Program-made: the position numbers and the translations under genes | Shown: piece after piece, positions 32,872 through 43,279 of the stretch | Layout of the letters: every line of letters starts with the position of its first letter | Numbering within the stretch: position 1 is the first letter of the stretch | From: Pseudo-nitzschia pungens | Lineage: Eukaryota > Bacillariophyta > Bacillariophyceae > Bacillariales > Bacillariaceae | DNA length: 64,000 nucleotides | Assembly (NCBI GenBank): GCA_037355855.1 | Contig: CM074764.1 | Span: 2,046,001 to 2,110,000, forward strand | Direction of reading: 5' to 3' | The notes under the pieces: generated by a model | The model's input: only the letters and a program-made list of their open reading frames with translations | Told to the model about the DNA's origin: nothing | Database searches by the model: none

Positions 32872-33984
32872 CTATGGTTGCCAAGTGAGGTTGCCGTCGA
32901 AGTCTCTCTCGACGCGTCCTCCATGTTCCATGCAATAGGATTCTATTGTTCGCCTGATGTGGGCTTGGAAGGATTCGTTGGTGGAAGCAGTGCTTCCAGT
33001 TGCGTTGCTTCCATTTTCATTGCTAGGGGCCGTAGCAGTGCTGTTGCTGCTGCTATTGCTTTTATTTCTTTTGGAATATCTATTTTTTGGACATTCGGAC
33101 CAATCGTGGTCATGACCTGGGATCCTGCAGGGATTGTTGTATTTCCTTTTGTTGGCGGTGATCTCTGCTTGATTTCCATTGTCTTCTTCTTCTTCTGATT
33201 CAGCGTCGCTGTCATTGTCAGAATTCGAGCTGTTGCTGTCAGCGTCCGAATCAGAGCTGTTGTTATTGCTGTCAGTGCTTTCGGCGTCGGAATCTTCATT
33301 TTGAGCGTCCGACGCTTTTCTTTTTGCTTGACGTTCTAAGCAGCTCATGTGGTCCACTATAAACTGTACAGTGGTATCCTCTTGGATTCCTTGGTGGATT
33401 AGACCATAGCTGTTGATCCATTTGCTTGGAAAGGTGTGCAGCAGAATGGTCTTAGCTTCTGTCGGTGATAGGTCAGTTCCATGTCCTTGGAGTCTCTTAG
33501 TATATTTAAAGAGAATTTGCATTCGGTCTGCATGGTCTTTACAAGAGACGTTGCTTGGTTTCTTCAGCGTTCGAAGGTATGTATGCATGATATCTTTGGC
33601 GTCTGTTGCATTGCAATAGTGTTCCTTAATAAAGTCATTGATTGCTGCGTTATATCCTTCGACGCTGTCTTCATATTGGTATTCGTCGGCTTCTAATGGA
33701 TCTTGTAGCATGTGTATCCATTTGCTCTGGGCGTCTGTATTTAGGCATCTGGTGAAGTGTCCTAAATAATTGCTTGCTGGAAGAGATAAATTCTTTGCTG
33801 CGTTTCGAAAGGCTTCCTCAACAAAGAGCAATTCTTCTAGACCTCCTTTGTCGGTGAATAGAGGGATCTTCATGCTGTCTTGGTGTCCATTGGCATCTGT
33901 AATGGAGAGCTTGGTCCTTTTGGGCTTGCTCCTGTTGAAGGAAGGAGTATAATTGATTGGTGGATCTCTGTATAGTCCTGCCAT
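32872..33984 (-). CDS. gag: Gag-like capsid protein of the LTR element, 370 aa
   Basis: Residues ~40-225 form a helical Gag-like region (PLFTDKGGLEELLFVEEAFR, SKWIHMLQDP, MHTYLRTLKKP, WINSYGLIHQG) as in diatom retroelement capsids. Residues ~230-275 are very acidic and Ser/Asn-rich. A divergent zinc knuckle CRIPGHDHDWSECP (~286-299, C-x4-H-x-H-x4-C) follows, then an Asn/Ser-rich tail. Gag packages element RNA in cytoplasmic particles. The ATG at 33984 gives MAGLYRDPPINYTPSF. The frame is intact, so the protein may still be made. No protease or polymerase follows. Confidence 0.85.
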   Translation of the reverse strand: MAGLYRDPPINYTPSFNRSKPKRTKLSITDANGHQDSMKIPLFTDKGGLEELLFVEEAFRNAAKNLSLPASNYLGHFTRCLNTDAQSKWIHMLQDPLEADEYQYEDSVEGYNAAINDFIKEHYCNATDAKDIMHTYLRTLKKPSNVSCKDHADRMQILFKYTKRLQGHGTDLSPTEAKTILLHTFPSKWINSYGLIHQGIQEDTTVQFIVDHMSCLERQAKRKASDAQNEDSDAESTDSNNNSSDSDADSNSSNSDNDSDAESEEEEDNGNQAEITANKRKYNNPCRIPGHDHDWSECPKNRYSKRNKSNSSSNSTATAPSNENGSNATGSTASTNESFQAHIRRTIESYCMEHGGRVERDFDGNLTWQP

Positions 33985-34193
33985 ATTGATTCGTAGCGTT
34001 CGATTGATTCGTTGTGCGATCGATTTGTATCGGATATTGCGGTTGTTCCGTTCGATCGATTCGTAGATTTCGATCAGATTGTAGGATTCTGCTTGTCAGG
34101 GTATCGTTGTATCCCTGTTGTTTAGGATAAAGGATGTTTTGAGTTCAGTACTGAATTCCTGTTTCTACTATAAAGCACAAACAGTAATTACTG

Positions 34194-34541
34194 TGTTACG
34201 GTCTAAGGTAGAATTAGATGGCGTAATACGGGATAGAGGTATTTTAAAGATGAAAGGTTAATAAATTGTGATAAGAGAGAATGGTTGAATACTTTACGAG
34301 ATGGGAATGATTCTTTGAGTATGGAATGAATGATCGAATAATGATATATTATTCGGCGGGCATAATATCAATAATCGTCAAGTCATGGGACTCCTGATAT
34401 TTATCTTGATATTTGTCAATATCTGTTGTATGTGTGTATATACCAACTATATATACATGAATACCATATATATTGGAGTACATGCGGGATTCAATAATCA
34501 TTTAGAGTCTCTCGTAGGGATGCCTACGCCAGCCCGTCACA
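34194..34541 (-). repeat. 5' LTR of the gag-only element
   Basis: 348 bp, identical to the other LTR except for one base. Relative to the minus-strand gag it is upstream and would carry the element's promoter. A CAGTAATTACTG palindrome adjoins its inner edge. Confidence 0.93.
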
Positions 34542-36788
34542 GTCCCTCCTCTGTTGTCTGATATTGGTAATTCAAACAACTACTACCCAAGAAGGTACAC
34601 TTCCAATAACTCTCCAACTTTCAAAATGGATATGCAGTTCACATATATACTAGTTAAGAGTCAAGTAGAAAGTATCTCTTTCAGTTTATGTCCCTCCTCT
34701 GTTGTCTGATATTGGTAATTCAAACTACTACCAGTGATCTGAGCCTTCCACCTGGAACATAGTACTACCATACAAAATTGGATTGACCATCCCTCATCCA
34801 ATTTATTTTTTTCAATTGAACCAAAATTTGGACCATCCATCCAAATAAATTACTTTAACTTCCATCCATCTAGACTAAAAATGAGTGACATATTCAGAAT
34901 CCTTGTGAAAAATTGTGCCAGCAACAACATTCACATCTTATTTTGTTACAATTGTTGATGGAGTTGTTATTTACTGAAATTTAGTAATAGTTTTTGTCAG
35001 CATTGAGTGATTCCCGAATCTAATATGCGTGCTATCATATCCTCCTACTACTAGTAGTATATTATATGCCTTCATTCATATTTCCGGTAGACTCAACAAA
35101 TGCCATTGCACCTCCCTCTGTTCCCTCCGTTCATTCATTATTCTCGTCAACGGAAAACGGTGAAAACAGAGATGAAAACAGTGATGCCTAGTTGTGAAGT
35201 TGAGTATGGATGTACCCGTTGGTTGGTCGTTCTTGTACTGGTCAGTTGTACATATTGATTTTTTAACTTGTTAGTGGGTCAAACTGAACTTTTCTAATTT
35301 TGAGAAAGAGTTTGAAAAATTGTTGTCTTCGTGTGCAAATTCTACGAGTATGAAGATATTTCACCTCGATATATTATGCAACTAAGCCTTACCGTAGGGT
35401 AAGGTTATGGTCAACACATACAAATTTTACTACCGTAGAACAGTGTAAGGTTACCCAGCCCTGTAGTTAGCGCGTGAGCAAGTTTAGCAAGCGCATCGAT
35501 CAAGGACTGAGTTACAGCATTCAGCGCGTATGCTACACAGTAAGGTACTGCTGGTGCTACAAGCTGCCAGTAACAGGTATGGTCAGAACGTTGAATTAAG
35601 TACTGGATTTACCGGTACGTACCCTGACCCTTTGCCGACATATGGATACAGCGATGCAAACAATGTTCTCTGTATCGGTGTGAGGATGAGTCCCTAGCAA
35701 CTAGAATAACCTCCTCACTCTTATTGTAATACATGCGTTAATTAGTGGAGTTGTAAGTGATTATCCTTAACTTTAATGATGTTTACAACGGAACTTTAAC
35801 TTCGTTAAGAAGCGGAAGAGTGTGAGAAACCGGCTTTTGGTAAAAACAGAGATTTACTGTTTTTAATGCGTAGAGCTGGTAGGATTTCAACCCTTAAACA
35901 TAAAGTCATTCTTTGTTATGAAAATAGATATTTTTACTGTTTTTGATGAGAAATAGCTATAATTAATTGATTGGTTTTTGAATCAATTGGCATATTATAC
36001 TTTTGTCGGAGTTGTAGTATTACTTGTTTCTAATGACAAATTGGCATAATATATTTTCGTCGGAGTTGTAATGCTGGTTTTTAATACAATTTTCTAATTT
36101 CGTACCTCTACCGGTAGTGGTTTTGATATGTACCGGGTATGTGTGTGGTTGGTATTTAGTACCGGTATGGTAGGACTATTAGATGGCATGAGTAACAACA
36201 CAGTAAGGTTACGGGAGCCTGGAACGCAGATACAACAATCAAAGTGGAAGGGAACACAGATAGGGTATTTTGAGTCGAAATTCTTTTGTTGGTACGCTAA
36301 TAGGGTAAAAAACCAAAAACAGGGATGAATCCAGTATGCAAATCTGGTAATGAAAACAGATGATATTTTGTAGTATGTGCTTGACAGTATTTTACAGTAG
36401 GGCAATAGCAAGGTAACATGCACGATAATATGCACAGATAACATGCACAATAACATGCACGGTAACATGCACAATAATATGCACGTAAATATCAATCATT
36501 GTTGTAAACGTTCAATAAGTAACCATTTCCAACTGGTTACCAGTAAATATCAATCACCGTATTAAATTTTTGATACACATTAGAACATTTAACATGGAGA
36601 TTCAATTTAACACGGAGAATACTTTGAAAATTTAACACGAGCTGACCGGGTTGTTCTTCCGGGGTTAAATAGTTTTAAAAATTTAACACTGTAGATTCAA
36701 AATCTTCTGTACGGGGTCGACCTGGGTACAAACGGGTAGTACAGACCGGTAGACCCCGGTCATACAACCCGGTCGGCCCGGTACTCAC
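34542..36788. other. AT-rich intergenic region with small repeats
   Basis: Opens with the second half of the split host repeat and its intact copy (34593-34726). Later it has TAAGGTTAC words (35397, 35449, 36201), a ~60-bp tandem with TTTTCGTCGGAGTTGTA (~36003, ~36055), and an ACATGCACGATAAT-type array (36410-36490). A GTCGACC/CCCGGTC-rich patch lies at 36715-36785, just before the retroelement pseudogene. No gene was recognised. Confidence 0.45.
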
Positions 36789-38658
36789 ATGCAGTCTCAG
36801 TCTACTAAGTCTTCTGGGTCTCAACTCAAGGCTTCCAACTGTGAGAAGAGGGCTTCCCTCTACACCTTCAAGTATTCTTTCATGAAGTCTGTTGAATACC
36901 CCATGCCTGTCACTCAACTTGATGAAGCTACCTGGACTAAGAAGATTCTTCACCCAGCTCTTGTTCCATGTGCTGAATAAAGCAGGGATGTCCCTGGACA
37001 TTTCCCAGACATGTATTCTTTGGTCCCTCCCTGTATCAAGGCTTTGGATTCATTCATCCATATCCTTCTCCAAGAGTTCAGCCATATTGCCACTCTCTTT
37101 CAGGAATCTGTTAGGTCCTCCCAAACTGGCAGGATTCTCATGCTCACTGCTGAAGCTCTCAGGCTTGAACTTGGGTATCCCTCTTCATCTTGGTGTCACA
37201 TCCTATCATCCCTATGCTTCATACATCACTCCCTGCTGGTATGAGCATGTGTGGAAGTTCTTTTCTGTTCACCCTGTGAGCTTGGTTGAAGACTTCCCAG
37301 ACCTTCCCCTGCTTCGTTCCAATGACTGCTACCTCATGCAAGCCTTTGTCAATGCTGGCTTCAGCGGTGCTGACTTGTCCCTCTTGAATCTCATTCGGAT
37401 GTCCCTCAAGGCTGTTTCCCTTGCTGGTATCTGTACCCCTGATGGGACAAGGCTCTCTCCTCTGGCTTTCCAGTTGACATCTTCCAACCACTTGAGAGAT
37501 CATCTTGACTGGCCTGAATGTCCTCCACCGTGGCCTCCAGCAGCACAGCGCTTGTGGACTACGGCTCTTCAGACATGCTTTCTTCCCCCCTGTCCACCCC
37601 CTGCAGCCCAAGCCTTGGCTCGTTCTTTTCACCTTGGGCATTGGCTCTCTCTCCAGACAGCTTCTCTTTGGCCTTGGTTCTTGTCTCCCTCTACCAACAG
37701 CATTTTCTCCAAATCTGCTACTGGTTGGAGGGTGGGCACCTCCCAAGGCAGGGGCAGATACAGGTTCACTTCTGAAGTACTTTCTGTTAAACCAGCCTGT
37801 GCAGATGTGCTTGTCTCCCTTGTGACTCGAGGCCAAGTTGTTCGAGTGGTTGGCTCCTCTGCCTTTGTTTCTGAACCTCCTGACATGGATCCTCTGGAGT
37901 ACAATCCATTTGAGTCTCTTCCAGCTTCTCCTGCGGATGCCTTTGATGCCCTCTGTGAGTCTCCAAGAGTCCTTCTCGACAAGTACTCACTACCACAGGT
38001 TGGCTGTCAGGCCCTTGTTGATGCCATTCAGAGTGGCACAGCCAGTGCTGTCTGTGATGGTTCGTATGATCCGGATCTTCTCCGAGGAACTTCTGCCTTC
38101 CTCCTGCTGTCACCCAATACCTCCACCAAGACTACCTCATTGTTCCTCACTGGCTGTAATTTTGTGAGTGGATCCCCTGAGGATCGGTCTTCCTACAGGA
38201 GTGAACTGGCAGGCATCATTGGGGTTCTCACCTCCTGTTGCACTGCTCTGGTGAGTCTTTTTGATATTGCCCCTGGCTCTATCACCATTCATTGCCCTTG
38301 ATGGTGACACAGCTCTCCAACAGGCTCGGGGCTAAATGGTGATTTCCCAGAAGTCGGCTCCTTTGATTATGTCTATGATGTCATCCGAACCATGAGTTCT
38401 GCCCTGCCAATCTCTGTGCACTTTCGGTGGGTTCGGGGACACCAAGCTGGAGTCTTTCTGGACTGGTGGGCCCCTCGCAATCATCCGGTTGACAGCACGG
38501 CCAAGGCATTTCTCTCTGTCCATAGCAGCGCTTCTCCCTATCACTATCCCCGACTTGTGTTTGAGCCCCGGGCATTTTCCCTCAATGGTTGCAAGTGCTC
38601 AAGGTTTGATCCGCAAGCAAGCTTTGCATGTTGCCGTTTCTGGTCCTCCTCTTCTTAA
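36789..38658 (+). pseudogene. Frameshifted retroelement pol 3' part: RT C-terminus and RNase H
   Basis: Fragments in different plus frames line up as one protein. They run from SVEYPMPVTQLDEATWTKKI (36789 frame), through GRILMLTAEALRLELG (37011 frame), to the long frame ending at 38301 with CDGSYDPDLLRGTSAFLLLS and YRSELAGIIGVL. After a shift and a stop, VHFRWVRGHQAG and RNHPVDSTAKAFL follow in the 38392 frame. The DGS...YRSELAG...GH...VDSTAK series is a type-I RNase H layout found in diatom reverse-transcriptase elements without integrase. At least three frame changes and an internal stop show it is inactive. The 5' part of the element is absent. Confidence 0.7.
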
Positions 38659-39615
38659 AAATACTGGCAGACCCACCGTGATATCCCCATTCCCTAGCGT
38701 ATGCAATAGCATCCGTGCTTGCTTTGTTGCCTTCCTATTTGCCAGCACTCCGTGCTGTGCTGTGCCGTGCTGTACTGTTAGTATTGTTGTTGTTGCTCTC
38801 TTTTGCCGACGAGCAATATCTTTGCACGAGTGCGTATTTCCATGCTAGATGATGGTGCAGTAGTAGTTAGTACGAAGTAGTTAGGAGCGCATGCATACAG
38901 AAGAGTCATCGGCCCGGTATTTTGGACCAAAGGTAGTACTACTACTAGTACAACAAGAAGTACTGTACTACTTGTTTCCCACCATTTCTGTGGGCCGCAC
39001 GTCCATGGATCTTCGAAGCATCATCCAACGCTCATCGTTGTCCGTCTGTCAGTCACGAAAGTCGCAACCACTGATTCATTCGGTGCGAGTGATCCGGCAA
39101 CTGCTCGGCGTCTTCCGTTTGGGGCCGAAACCGAAGAGAATCGACCAAAGGATTGAGTGGGTGAGTGGGTGGGTGAGTATTGAGTATTGAGTGATTGAGT
39201 CGGTCTACTCGCTTGTACCGTGGACGAGTGTTCCGTTCGAAATGGAATGAAAAATAATGAAAACCCGTGGAAGGCTGCTAGTGAGGACGCGCTACGAACC
39301 TACCTTCCTGGGGTTGGAAGTTCGTTCTTTGTTCGTTTCCAAAATCAACGAATCATCAGTTTTTTTGTAAGAATAGTTTTACAGTATAGTATAGAGGTAT
39401 GCTAATGCTCTATGGTTTGATTGGATTTGGTTTCGTTTGGTTTGGTGCGTTCCGTTCCGGTTCCCAAAAACAAGGGGGGTGCGCGCGCGGAGTTGGCCCG
39501 TTGCGATCCGCGGGTGAGCGGAAGGGAAACAAAAGGACGGGAGAAAAGGATCGCGGAGCGCTACATTTTCGGGGAAGGAAGGAAGGAAGGAACGAATCGC
39601 GCCTCTCTCGGACTC
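38659..39615. other. Spacer downstream of the RRM gene
   Basis: Contains short simple sequences (TGAGTGGG/TATTGAG at 39155-39200, GGAAGGAAGGAAGG at ~39575-39592) and no recognised gene. The stretch just before 39616 is presumably the RRM gene's 3' UTR. Confidence 0.4.
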
Positions 39616-41036
39616 TCAAAAGAAGAAATCCCGCTCGCGTTCTCTCCTCCGCCGCTTCTTGACGTTGGCGCGTTTTTGTTTCCTGTCCCCTTTCCGGCCT
39701 CCCTGGGTTTTTCCATTGCCACCGTGGCTGCCGCTGCCGCTGCCGCTGCTGCTGTTGTTATTTCCGCCGTGGTTGTTGTTGTACCGCCTCTTGCCGTTCT
39801 TGGCCTTGGAGGGATTCGAAATCTTGCGGAGGCTCCGATCGTTGGTCTTTCTCCTCGGTGTTTTCTTGGCCGCTCCCAGAACGTACGTTACCAGTTTTTC
39901 GGGAACGTGGACCCGTCCCTTGCTGGGATGGTCCAGGATTTCTTCCACCTTGAGCCTCCGTCCCATGAACTCCACGCCGTGGAAGCGAAGAATGGCGGCC
40001 TTCGTTGCGTTGTATTGTGTTTCGTTGCGATTGCGGTACAGTAATGATCGAACCATTCATTCATTCATTCATCCATTCATTGATTCATTCAATGATTCGT
40101 TGCGATGCGATGAAAGGTGCGAAGCAAATTGTGTGAGACGACACAGCGAAACGTCCAAACAATGCAGCACAGCGAGTGAATGCACCTCCTCTCGCGGCCG
40201 TGCCACGCAACACCCGTTCCGTAACGTATCCACGCTCCGCTGCCAATTCTTCCCTTCCGCTGTACCAACACTAGAACAGTGCGATCTATCTATACTACCG
40301 TACGATACAGCGACACACGGTATATTGCTACACCATGCCATACCGTATCACCGGACTCACTCACCTCCTTTTCTTCCACGGTCGGAAAGGCCACGAATCC
40401 GTACCGGAGCGACTGGTTGTTCGGTCTCCGGGCCACGCAAGCCGGAAGGGACCGCAGCTTGGTGACGGACCGGAATTGTTCCGAGAGGTCCTCGTCTCGG
40501 GCGAATTCGCAGAGATTCCCCACAAAGATTGTCGTGTCGAGCATCGAGTCCGGCAGGGGGACGTTTTCGTAGCGGATTCCCCCCGTGACCAGCTCGATGA
40601 GGTCGGGATCCCGGAGATCGTGCTCGTAGACCATGGGGAGAGCGGTGGTGGTGGTGGTGGTGGTGGCAGCAACCTTAGTCGAAGCAGCAGTAGCAATGGT
40701 ACTACGGGCAATCGTGCGATCCGGAGGAATCGCGGTCGGGGTTCCCCTGCGCGTTCGCGTGGTTCGGACGGTCGGAATGCGAATGTGAATCGGAATCATC
40801 ATCGTCGTCGTCGTCGATCGGACGACCCCACCCGATCTCGCCGGAAGCAAGGCCTCGCAGGATGGCACCGGCGAGCAGCAATGCCGCAGGGCAATGCCGC
40901 AGAGCAGCAGCGCCAGATTGCGCTTGGCTTTGCGCTTGGCTCCGGCCGGGTCCGGGCACCCGTTGCGGAACGACGCGTCGGGCGAGGAGCGCGGATGCAT
41001 ACCCGCCAACCCTCGGATTGGATCCAATGCGGTCAT
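39616..41036 (-). CDS. Two-exon RRM RNA-binding protein, ~351 aa
   Basis: Exon 1 is 41036-40365 and exon 2 is 39999-39616. The 365-bp intron has donor GAG|GTGAGT and acceptor CGAAG|GCCGCC, joined in phase 0. The splice falls inside one RRM and restores it: TTIFVGNLCEF (RNP2, ~170-175), RYGFVAF (RNP1, ~211-217), then VEEKE joined to AAILRFHGVEFMGRRLKVEEI. Single-stranded RNA binding is expected. After the RRM comes a basic KTPRRKTNDRSLRK region, an Asn/Gly/Ser-rich stretch and an Arg/Lys-rich end (KKRRRRERERD). The N-terminus is odd: a hydrophobic LALLLCGIAL segment could be a signal peptide, or translation could start at Met135 (MVYEHDLRDPD). The RRM and splicing are firm; the start is not. 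Confidence 0.75.
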
Positions 41037-43087
41037 TGGTTCGATCGGATCGGATTAAATTGGATTAAATTGGATTGTATTTTCTCTGAGATTGATGAAT
41101 CAAAAACGGCGATTCATTCGGTGGATGCAACGCAACGGATCAATGTGTATCGCTTGTCTCCCACACCAATGACGACACCTTCCTTCCGATGCCAATCGAG
41201 AAACACTATCGAGATGAGATGAGGTGAGATTCGATTCGATTTGATTCGATTCGCTTGAATTGAATTGAATCAAATGAATTGAATTGAATTGAATTGAATT
41301 GAATTGAATTCGATCCGATTCGCTCCGATGCGATTTGAAGTCGGACACGGTTTTTTTGTGGGAACCACCGCGGTGTTGATCGAGAATTCTTGGCAGGGGG
41401 GAAGTTGTTCGTTGTCCTTGTCCTTGTAGTTGTGTGCGCTTGGTTTGCCTTTCTTTTGGACGGAGATCGCCGTGGATGTTGTTGTTTCTGTGTTGTCGGA
41501 TTCCGAAATGGCGAAAGCCGATGAAAACGAGCAGATGGTAAATATCGGTGGATGGAAGAAACGGAAGGGGAAATCGAAATCCACCGTCTTTTGTGGCCTG
41601 CTTGCTTGCTTGCTTCCCGATTTGCGATTTGCGATTGCTTCTGTAGAAATACTTTGCTCCGGACGCGTACCGTGCTCGTATCGTACCGTGGGTAAGTTAC
41701 CTGTGCTTGTACCGATGCAACAATAGAATGGCCAGTGACGGTTGCGGTTGCATTACCCGGAAGTTGCGGTTGTCTTTTTTGTGAATTTAATTAATTATTG
41801 CTCCGACTCCCGGTATCTTCGAAGAGTTCGCCTCAACTTCAAACAATGCCACCGGTCGCGTTCTTCTAGGCCGACTTTCTTCTTGCCCCGGATCAGAATT
41901 TGGGTTGTTGTCAGCTGCGTGTGTGACCCGATTGAACAATTCTTTCGTAATTTATGCGATGCATGCGAATACATACGGTACATTACGGCCTTCGTAACTT
42001 ACTGTACTCGCAATTGTACTGTTGGACGAAGTAAGTTACGACGACGACGACTCGCTCCGATGGCCCGCGAAGCGAAGCGGCAGTGAATTCCGAAGCGAAT
42101 GAAGTGAAGTGTACTGTAGTGAGGTGCAGGTGATGGTGAAGAGCGAATCTGAATGACAGGAATCGAATCACGGAAAACGAAAACAGAAAACACCGAAACG
42201 GAGTCAGCTGTTGTTCCGATTGCAACAATTCTTCTGTGGTTGACTTTTTTTTTTTAGCGCGATCGGCACCAGATAAGGTTACGTACCGTGCGTACCGTAA
42301 TTACCTGGTATGTACGGTACGGTAATACTGGTAACTGACACACGCACGATCGATGCGATTGCGAGTAATTACGTATGCACTCCGTACGGTTCCCGAGTAA
42401 GGTTACGAGTAACCTTACTCGTACTCGTAAGATTATTATTATTTTTTACTCGTGCTTTTGAATCTCAAAATAATTGGTAGAGATGTACAGTACTAGTAAA
42501 TAATAATGTTTTAACCTTATCTCTATCGGTGAGAGAGGTATTTACTACTTCGTACGAAGTAACTCAGAAGGGTCGGGTATTCAATTATAGTATATAACAT
42601 ACATACCAACAGTATCATGATACCGTGATGGTATTTGTACGACGACGACGACGACGACGACGACGGCGCAATGGCGATGGTTCGGTTTCGTGTTCCCTCT
42701 TGCTTCCATCTGTCACGAAGCAATTTTTTTTGGACGGAGAGATGATGAGCAATGAGTTTTGCGAGGAAAAACCCGATGCGGTAAGATTTACCGTAGGAGT
42801 ACTAATTAATTGAGTCAATCGCACCGCAATCGCAATCGCAATCGCAATCGCAATCGCAATCGCAATCGCAGTGGCTTGTTTTGCAGACCCGTTTCACACC
42901 AAGTCCACACGAGTACTCTATAGAGTGTATTGCGTGTCTTACTACCCGGTTATATCTGTCGAAGACGGCATCGACTCCCCATAATCCGTACCCTCCTGCG
43001 TACCTCCTGTATCCACCTCGGAGAGCTTTCTGCACCACAATCCAACGCAACACAAAACGCAACGCAACGCAAATTGATTCCACGTCA
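41037..43087. other. Divergent intergenic region with many microsatellites
   Basis: Spacer between the divergent RRM and ClpR genes. It has a GATTC/GAATT pentanucleotide tract (41225-41320), an ACG trinucleotide tract (42638-42665), a CGCAAT hexanucleotide tract (42828-42870), and the second copy of the 22-bp TAAGGTTAC hairpin (42397-42418) with another such word at 42278. Small open frames (41430-41726, 41742-42086) are without domains. Confidence 0.5.
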
Positions 43088-43248
43088 ATGAGACTGCAAT
43101 TCGACGTCGCGGCCCTGGTGGCCTTTTTGGGGCTCGCTTCCGCCTTTTCCACGAAGAACGGAAAGGTTTCCATTCCCGGAACCGGTCTGGATCTCGACGT
43201 GAGCACCGCCTCGTCGACCCTCAGCCAAAAGGCGGCATTCCAGAAGGC

Positions 43249-43279
<31 letters not shown>

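Larger units (their letters stand above)
31389..34541 (-). mobile_element. Complete gag-only LTR retrotransposon (TR-GAG type), 3153 bp
   Basis: Two 348-bp LTRs with TG...CA ends (31389-31736 and 34194-34541) differ at a single base that I can see (G at 31575, A at 34380). The five bases GTCCC occur directly on both sides (31384-31388 and 34542-34546), a 5-bp target duplication as made by LTR-element integrases. The interior encodes gag on the minus strand and lacks any reverse transcriptase, RNase H, integrase or aspartic protease motif. It is therefore non-autonomous and must have used enzymes from another element. Near-identical LTRs point to a recent insertion. No standard initiator-tRNA primer site follows the 5' LTR. 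Confidence 0.95.

Noticed and set aside
37219..37836. 205-aa minus frame inside the RNase H retroelement relic
   Set aside because: Antisense to recognisable RT/RNase H fragments.
39421..40465. Long plus frames (207 and 268 aa) opposite RRM exon 2
   Set aside because: Antisense shadows; the minus strand has the RRM with matching splice sites.
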